Positions 15,855 through 20,406 of a stretch of 20,406 nt of DNA are shown here, piece by piece. The stretch spans positions 1 to 20,406 of the forward strand of contig CAMNZV010000005.1 in assembly GCA_946575275.1 (NCBI GenBank), in the 5' to 3' direction. Numbering within the stretch: position 1 is the first letter of the stretch; each line of letters begins with the position of its first letter. The translations under genes were made by a program, and so were the position numbers. The notes under the pieces are model-generated. The model was given only the letters and a program-made list of their open reading frames with translations, had not been told where the DNA came from and did no database searches. Source of the DNA: an uncultured Clostridium sp. (lineage in GTDB: Bacteria; Bacillota; Clostridia; Clostridiales; Clostridiaceae).

Positions 15855-15898
15855 AAAAAAAGCTGATATAAAACTAACTAGATTAGTTTTATATCAGC
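15854..15898 (-). terminator. Strong intrinsic terminator of serC
   Basis: A perfect 16-bp stem (GCTGATATAAAACTAA / TTAGTTTTATATCAGC, arms 15883-15898 and 15862-15877) with a 5-base loop is followed on the minus strand by eight T. It separates serC from the VTC promoter, and its T-run abuts the first direct repeat. Confidence 0.95.
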
Positions 15899-15916
15899 CT
15901 CTTATAGGTTAATTGA

Positions 15917-16999
15917 TTATTTATTTTCTTCTTCGAATTTCTTCATGAATTCAACCAATTTAACAACACCTTCAGTTGGCATAGCATTGTATATACTTGC
16001 TCTCATTCCCCCAACTGATCTATGTCCTTTTATATTTTCAAATCCTTGTGCTTTAGCTTCTTTTACAAATTTAGCATCTAATTCATCATTTCCAGTTATA
16101 AATGGTACATTCATTAATGAACGATCCTTTTTAACAACTGTACCTTTGAATAATTCACTTGAATCTAAGAAATTATAAAGTATGTTTGCTTTATTTTCAT
16201 TGATTTCTTTCATAGCCTTTAGGCCACCCTTAGCTTTAACCCATTTAAATACCTTACCACATATATATATACCATATGCAGGTGGTGTATTATATAATGA
16301 AGCATTATCTGCTTGTGTCTTATATTTTAACATTGTTGGTGTTCCTTCTAATACGTCTTCTGTAATTAAATCTTCACGAATAACTACAACTACAACTCCT
16401 GCAGGTCCTACATTCTTTTGAACACCAAAATAAATCATTCCATATTGACTAACATCTACTGGTTCTGATAATATATCTGATGACATATCTGCAACTAATA
16501 TTTTACCTTTTGTATTTGGAAGTTCATTGAATTTTGTTCCATAAATAGTGTTGTTATGACAGATATATACATAGTCTGCATCTTCTGATATATTTAAATC
16601 AGAACAATCTGGAATATAAGAATAAGTCTTATCTTCAGATGATGCTAATACTGTGCACTTACCATATCTTTTTGCTTCTTGATATGCTTTCTTTGCCCAT
16701 TGTCCTGTTACAATAAAATCTGCAACTTTGTTTTTCATTAAATTCATTGGAATTGCAGCAAATTGTTGTGAAGCTCCACCCTGTAAAAATAATACTTTGT
16801 AGTTATCTGGAATATTCATTAATTCTCTCAAATCTGCTTCGGCAGTTTGAATTATTTCTTCAAAAGCCTTTGATCTATGGCTCATTTCCATAACTGACAT
16901 TCCAGTTCCTTTATAGTCTAGCATTTCTGCTGCTGCTTCCTTTAATACTTCTTCTGGAAGCATTGAAGGTCCCGCTGAAAAATTATATACTCTACCCAA
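15917..16999 (-). CDS. serC: Phosphoserine aminotransferase
   Basis: SerC transfers the amino group of glutamate to 3-phosphohydroxypyruvate in serine synthesis and can act in pyridoxal-phosphate synthesis. The 360-residue length is normal. It begins with VYNFSAGPSMLPEEVL, the family opening, then shows FLQGGASQQF for phosphate binding, Asp171 in VADMSSDILS and Schiff-base Lys195 in IYFGVQKNVGPAG. The end HRSVGGMRASIYNAMP carries substrate arginines. The start codon is TTG at 16999, supported by GGGGGA 7 bases upstream and by the match to family N-termini. It has its own promoter and terminator, so it appears monocistronic, without the serA partner often found next to it. Confidence 0.96.
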   Translation of the reverse strand: MGRVYNFSAGPSMLPEEVLKEAAAEMLDYKGTGMSVMEMSHRSKAFEEIIQTAEADLRELMNIPDNYKVLFLQGGASQQFAAIPMNLMKNKVADFIVTGQWAKKAYQEAKRYGKCTVLASSEDKTYSYIPDCSDLNISEDADYVYICHNNTIYGTKFNELPNTKGKILVADMSSDILSEPVDVSQYGMIYFGVQKNVGPAGVVVVVIREDLITEDVLEGTPTMLKYKTQADNASLYNTPPAYGIYICGKVFKWVKAKGGLKAMKEINENKANILYNFLDSSELFKGTVVKKDRSLMNVPFITGNDELDAKFVKEAKAQGFENIKGHRSVGGMRASIYNAMPTEGVVKLVEFMKKFEEENK

Positions 17000-17048
17000 T
17001 TTAAGTTCCCCCTTGATTTTTTTCTATACATTTTTTTATACATTTCTA

Positions 17049-17077
17049 ATTTTAACCCTATATATATTTCAAGTCAA
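17049..17077 (-). promoter_or_regulatory. Sigma-A-type promoter of serC
   Basis: TTGACT (17077-17072) and TAAAAT (17054-17049) are separated by exactly 17 bases. They lie between the asd stop and the serC ribosome binding site. Confidence 0.75.
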
Positions 17078-17090
17078 TAATTAACTACTA

Positions 17091-18176
17091 CTATTTTGTA
17101 GATAAATATCCTTCTTTGTATAATAGTTCCGCCATTAATACTGCACCACCTGCTGCACCTCTTAATGTATTGTGAGATAACCCAACGAACTTGTAATCAA
17201 ATAATGAATCTTCTCTTAGTCTTCCAACTGATATACCCATTCCTTTTTCAATATTTCTATCTAAGTTAGTTTGAGGTCTATTATCCTCTTCAAAGTATGT
17301 TACAAATTGCTTTGGTGCTAATGGTAATCCAAGTTCCTGTGGTCTAGTTTTGAAATTAGCCCACTTTTCTAATATTTGTTCCTTAGTTGGTTTCTTGTCA
17401 AAAGATACAAATACTGCTGCTAAATGTCCATCAGATACTGGAACCCTTATACATTGTGATGTTATTTTAATGTCTTCTACTAATTTTATTTCGTCTCCAC
17501 AAACTTTTCCCCAAACCTTTAATGGTTCTACTTCACTTTTTGTTTCTTCTCCACCTATAAATGGTATTACATTATCATTCATTTCTGGCCAATCTTTAAA
17601 TGTTTTTCCTGCACCTGATATTGCTTGATAAGTACAAACTAATATTTTAGTTGGCTTAAATTCAAGTAATGCTGATATTGGTGGCACATAACTTTGAATA
17701 GAACAATTTGGTTTTGTTGCTATAAATCCTCTCTTTGTTCCAAGTCTTTTTCTTTGTGCATCAATTACTTTTATGTGATCTGAATTAATTTCAGGCACAA
17801 TAACTGGTACATCCTTTGTCATTCTATGTGCAGAATTATTAGACACTACTGGAATTTCTGCCTTTGCATAGTCTTCTTCTATTTTTTGAATTTCTTCTTT
17901 CTCCATGTTTACTGCACAAAAAACAAAATCTACATCATTTTTTATATCATCTATTTTATGTAAATCTCTAACAACCATATCCTTTACGTAATTTGGCATT
18001 TCATTAGTTAACTTCCACTTGCTACCTATTGCATCTTTGTATTTTTGACCTGCACTTCTTGCACTTGCCCCTAATACTGTTACATCAAAATAAGGATGAT
18101 TTTCTAGTAATGTTACTAATCTTTGCCCAACAAAACCTGTAGCTCCTAATACACCAACTCTTAATTTATTCTCCAC
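17091..18176 (-). CDS. asd: Aspartate-semialdehyde dehydrogenase
   Basis: Asd reduces aspartyl phosphate to aspartate semialdehyde with NADPH, the branch point to lysine/diaminopimelate, threonine and methionine. The 361-residue protein has the dinucleotide motif GATGFVG (11-17), the catalytic Cys158 in ATKPNCSIQSYV and the likely base His in VPVSDGHLAAVF. The sequence resembles the archaeal/fungal-type branch more than the E. coli type, judging from the NENHPYF-like opening and the PNCSIQ active site. The start is GTG at 18176, with GGAGG 8 bases upstream. The lysine riboswitch and terminator directly upstream show repression by lysine. Confidence 0.95.
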   Translation of the reverse strand: MENKLRVGVLGATGFVGQRLVTLLENHPYFDVTVLGASARSAGQKYKDAIGSKWKLTNEMPNYVKDMVVRDLHKIDDIKNDVDFVFCAVNMEKEEIQKIEEDYAKAEIPVVSNNSAHRMTKDVPVIVPEINSDHIKVIDAQRKRLGTKRGFIATKPNCSIQSYVPPISALLEFKPTKILVCTYQAISGAGKTFKDWPEMNDNVIPFIGGEETKSEVEPLKVWGKVCGDEIKLVEDIKITSQCIRVPVSDGHLAAVFVSFDKKPTKEQILEKWANFKTRPQELGLPLAPKQFVTYFEEDNRPQTNLDRNIEKGMGISVGRLREDSLFDYKFVGLSHNTLRGAAGGAVLMAELLYKEGYLSTK

Positions 18177-18210
18177 GAATAATACCTCCTAAAATTTATA
18201 TATTTGTAAA

Positions 18211-18236
18211 ACAAAAGCCCTGGAATATCCAAGGCT
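18211..18236 (-). terminator. Lysine riboswitch expression-platform terminator
   Basis: AGCCTTGGA / TCCAGGGCT forms a stem (18236-18216) followed by TTTGTTTT on the minus strand, 40 bases before the asd start codon. An upstream run (GATTATTTATT paired with AATGAATAAATC) could act as the alternative structure. Confidence 0.85.
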
Positions 18237-18274
18237 GATTTATTCATTAATAAAATAATAAATAATCTGCATTG

Positions 18275-18433
18275 GATAGCTCTCCACAATTATGTGACAA
18301 TTACATGTATATTATACATGTAACCAGGAATATAGTATTAAAGCCTTAACTATAACCTTCGGCAATTCATCCTTTCTCATTATATCACAGTGCTTAACTC
18401 CATAATGGTACTAATAATCTTTGCGCCTCTATC
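18275..18433 (-). promoter_or_regulatory. Lysine riboswitch (L-box) aptamer
   Basis: The minus strand shows the conserved lysine-aptamer blocks in order. These are GATAGAGGCGCAAAG, then AGTACCATTATGGAG, then GAGAAAGGATG with TTGCCGAAGG, then CCTGG with a perfect 10-bp hairpin arm (TTACATGTAT / ATACATGTAA), and finally GGAGAGCTATC. The ends GATAG and CTATC close stem P1. Together with the terminator downstream this gives lysine-triggered premature termination ahead of asd. It accounts for most of the 311-base gap between the transporter gene and asd. Confidence 0.95.
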
Positions 18434-18452
18434 TCTTTGCTTTATTAATGAT

Positions 18453-18481
18453 ATGATACTACTTTTATTTTTGAAATGCAA
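18453..18481 (-). promoter_or_regulatory. Probable promoter of the lysine riboswitch/asd unit
   Basis: TATCAT (18458-18453) lies 17 bases after TTGCAT (18481-18476). The -35 is weak, but the position just before the aptamer is right. Confidence 0.5.
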
Positions 18482-18487
18482 ATTTTT

Positions 18488-19267
18488 TTATATTTCTTCT
18501 TTCTTTTTTGACATATATGAATAGGAAAAGCCAAGTATTAATGACCCACCTATAATATTACCAATTGTTACAAATATCAAATTGTATAATACTTTACTTA
18601 AAGTAATTACCCCTACACCCTTTGGAACAAGAAGTGATATTGTAAGCAATCCCATATTAGCAATACTATGCTCAAATCCTGCAATCATAAAGGCAAATAC
18701 ACACCAAAGAATCATAAGCAATTTTGCTGTTTCATTCTTTAGTTTATATGTACACCATATTCCAAGACATACTAATACATTACAAAATGTTCCTCTAATT
18801 ATAAGCTCTGGTATTGATAAAGACACCTTAAGTTCTGCTGTTTTAACAATATAGCTTGCTGTGTCACCTGTTATAACTCCACTATAATATAATCCTATTG
18901 CAACTAATACTGAACTTATTAAATTAATTACCCAGCTATAAGACAAAATACTAATATAATCCTTCCAGCTTGTCTCTTTTTCAAATGCCCCTACAGACAT
19001 TATTAATGTATTACTTGTAAATAAATCAGCACCTGCAAATGCTATTAAACATAAGGCAATCCCAAAGGATAATCCTATAGCTATCTTCCCATAAGGTGAA
19101 CCTGCTGCATATAACATTCCCCCCAAGCTATATGCAAGGATTGTACCAAAACATATATACATTCCACCTAAAGCAGCTGAAATGGAATACTTACCTTTTT
19201 TTTCTTTAAGCATATTTACTTTCTTTTTTGCAGTTTTAGACATTAATCCTAATTCTTCCGAGTACAT
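18488..19267 (-). CDS. Formate/nitrite transporter (FNT) family channel
   Basis: The 259-residue protein has six membrane helices and the FNT signatures. These are AGADLFTSNTLIM (about 79-90), RGTFCNVLVCLGIW (158-171) and AGFEHSIANM with the central-pore His200. FNT pentamers pass formate, nitrite, hydrosulfide or lactate with protons through the cytoplasmic membrane. Which anion this one carries cannot be decided from sequence. I start at ATG 19267, because GGAGG lies 5 bases before it; a TTG four codons earlier overlaps that ribosome binding site. A promoter is visible upstream. No terminator separates it from the asd leader. Confidence 0.93.
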   Translation of the reverse strand: MYSEELGLMSKTAKKKVNMLKEKKGKYSISAALGGMYICFGTILAYSLGGMLYAAGSPYGKIAIGLSFGIALCLIAFAGADLFTSNTLIMSVGAFEKETSWKDYISILSYSWVINLISSVLVAIGLYYSGVITGDTASYIVKTAELKVSLSIPELIIRGTFCNVLVCLGIWCTYKLKNETAKLLMILWCVFAFMIAGFEHSIANMGLLTISLLVPKGVGVITLSKVLYNLIFVTIGNIIGGSLILGFSYSYMSKKKEEI

Positions 19268-19302
19268 CTTTACCTCCAATTATATGTTAATTATTTATTA
19301 CA

Positions 19303-19331
19303 ATTTTATAACACTAATTTATCTTATGCAA
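19303..19331 (-). promoter_or_regulatory. Probable promoter of the FNT channel gene
   Basis: TTGCAT (19331-19326) and TAAAAT (19308-19303) lie 17 bases apart. A perfect inverted repeat TTTAAG-TG-CTTAAA (19348-19335) sits directly upstream and could be an operator. Confidence 0.5.
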
Positions 19332-19381
19332 GGTTTTAAGCACTTAAAGATTAGAAGCTATTTCTTATTCTGCAAGATTTA

Positions 19382-20406
19382 TTATTCACAATCTGCTTTT
19401 AATACTGCATTTAGCATTATTGTTGCGCCTTCTGTGCAATGTTCTAGAGTAGAATATTCCACCTCACAATGAGATAATCCATCTTTTGATTGAACAAATA
19501 TCATTGTTGTTGGTATCATATATGATACAAATTGTGCATCATGACCTGCCCCTGAATGTATATATTGATGTTTTACTCCAAGTTCTTCTGCTGCTGACTT
19601 TACATAACCTACTAATTTCTTGTCCCAATAAACAGTATCTCTATTCCAAGCTTTTACAACTTCACACATGCATCCTGCCCATTGCTTTTTTTCTAAGCCT
19701 TTTACAATTTCAAGTACATTTTCTAATACTTCTACTTCTTCATGTCTTACGTCAATTGAGAATTCAACAAAATCAGGAATTACTGTATGAACATTAGGAT
19801 GACATTTAATTTCCCCAGTTGTATATACAAGTTCTGGTCTTTTAAGTTTGTCTATTTCCTCATGTAGGAAACATAAAGCTTTTGAAAATGCAAATAAAGC
19901 ATCTTTTCTTTTTGTCATTGGGAATGTTCCTGCATGTGCTGCTTGTCCATAAATCTTTATCCTATAATTAAACATACCAAGTACACAATCAACTATTCCA
20001 ATATCATTACCTGCATCCTCTAATATTGGCCCTTGCTCTATATGAGTTTCAAACATATATTTATATTTATCAGGGCTTAATCTATACTTTTTATCACCCT
20101 TAAACCCTGAATTTTCAAGTGCTTCTCCAAAAGTTTTGCTACTGTCTAATATACTTTTGGATTTCATCATATCATCATATTTGAAGTTATCTCCAATTTC
20201 TTTTGGAAGATACTCATTACACACAATCCCTGACACCATCATAGCAGGTGGGTATAGAGAACCCTCTTCATTTGTCCATATCATAGCTGTTAATGGATGT
20301 TTATGTGGTATTTTGTCATTTACAACTGTTTCAAGGACTTCCATAGCTGATATAACTCCAAGTATTCCATCATAATTACCTCCATTTCTTACTGAGTCTA
20401 CATGAG
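19382..20406 (-). CDS. M20-family Zn-dependent N-carbamoyl-L-amino-acid hydrolase / allantoate amidohydrolase, 5' end outside window
   Basis: About 341 codons are visible, and the frame is still open at the right edge, so the first 60 or so residues are missing. An internal ATG at 20344 is not the start, because the conserved metal-site segment HVDSVRNGGNYDGILG lies before it. Other family marks are WTNEEGSLYPP with the acidic metal ligand, HIEQGPILEDAG, GQAAHAGTFPM, FSIDVRHEEVE, and the end SGAGHDAQFVSYMIPTTMIF with SHCEVEYS supplying the last histidine ligand. Relatives hydrolyse the carbamoyl group of N-carbamoyl amino acids, or allantoate, using two metal ions. The substrate cannot be chosen from this fragment, and no purine or hydantoin genes are visible next to it. 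Confidence 0.92.
   Translation of the reverse strand, partial: HVDSVRNGGNYDGILGVISAMEVLETVVNDKIPHKHPLTAMIWTNEEGSLYPPAMMVSGIVCNEYLPKEIGDNFKYDDMMKSKSILDSSKTFGEALENSGFKGDKKYRLSPDKYKYMFETHIEQGPILEDAGNDIGIVDCVLGMFNYRIKIYGQAAHAGTFPMTKRKDALFAFSKALCFLHEEIDKLKRPELVYTTGEIKCHPNVHTVIPDFVEFSIDVRHEEVEVLENVLEIVKGLEKKQWAGCMCEVVKAWNRDTVYWDKKLVGYVKSAAEELGVKHQYIHSGAGHDAQFVSYMIPTTMIFVQSKDGLSHCEVEYSTLEHCTEGATIMLNAVLKADCE

Overview
The window reads as the chromosome of a low-GC, spore-forming, anaerobic Firmicute of the Clostridium type. Signs of this are the strongly AT-rich DNA, AGGAGG or GGGGG ribosome binding sites, TTG and GTG starts, a T-box leader, a lysine riboswitch, and a SCIFF peptide with its radical SAM maturase, a pair characteristic of Clostridia. 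All 16 genes I can support are on the minus strand, so transcription runs from high to low coordinates. No mobile element, rRNA, tRNA or CRISPR array was seen.

In transcription order, the right end (20406 to 17091) holds the 5'-truncated M20-type N-carbamoyl-amino-acid/allantoate amidohydrolase, a formate/nitrite-transporter family channel, and a lysine riboswitch with its terminator ahead of aspartate-semialdehyde dehydrogenase (asd). Phosphoserine aminotransferase (serC) follows with its own promoter and a strong terminator.

The middle (15854 to 9682) is a possible phosphate/envelope module. A VTC-domain polyphosphate polymerase, a DUF4956 membrane protein and a membrane-anchored CotH-family kinase form one tight operon. 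Its promoter carries two pairs of direct repeats with 11-bp period, the layout bound by OmpR/PhoP-type regulators. After a terminator come an OmpR-family response regulator, its histidine kinase and a DUF368 protein of the undecaprenyl-phosphate translocase family.

The next operon (9643 to 3730) starts with the SCIFF ranthipeptide precursor and its maturase, separated by a hairpin. It continues with translationally coupled genes for an M16 peptidase with intact zinc ligands, an Orn/Lys/Arg-decarboxylase-fold PLP enzyme, an aminotransferase and a small unknown protein. The 1-nt and 4-nt overlaps argue for coordinated expression and make the M16 protein a candidate SCIFF-processing protease.

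The left end (3628 to 1) starts with a good promoter and a complete T-box leader whose specifier loop reads best as GCA (Ala). A second hairpin with a T-run lies just ahead of the first gene. The leader controls an Lrp/AsnC regulator overlapping a class I/II aminotransferase, followed closely by an O-antigen-ligase-like membrane protein. A prepilin peptidase gene runs off the left edge.
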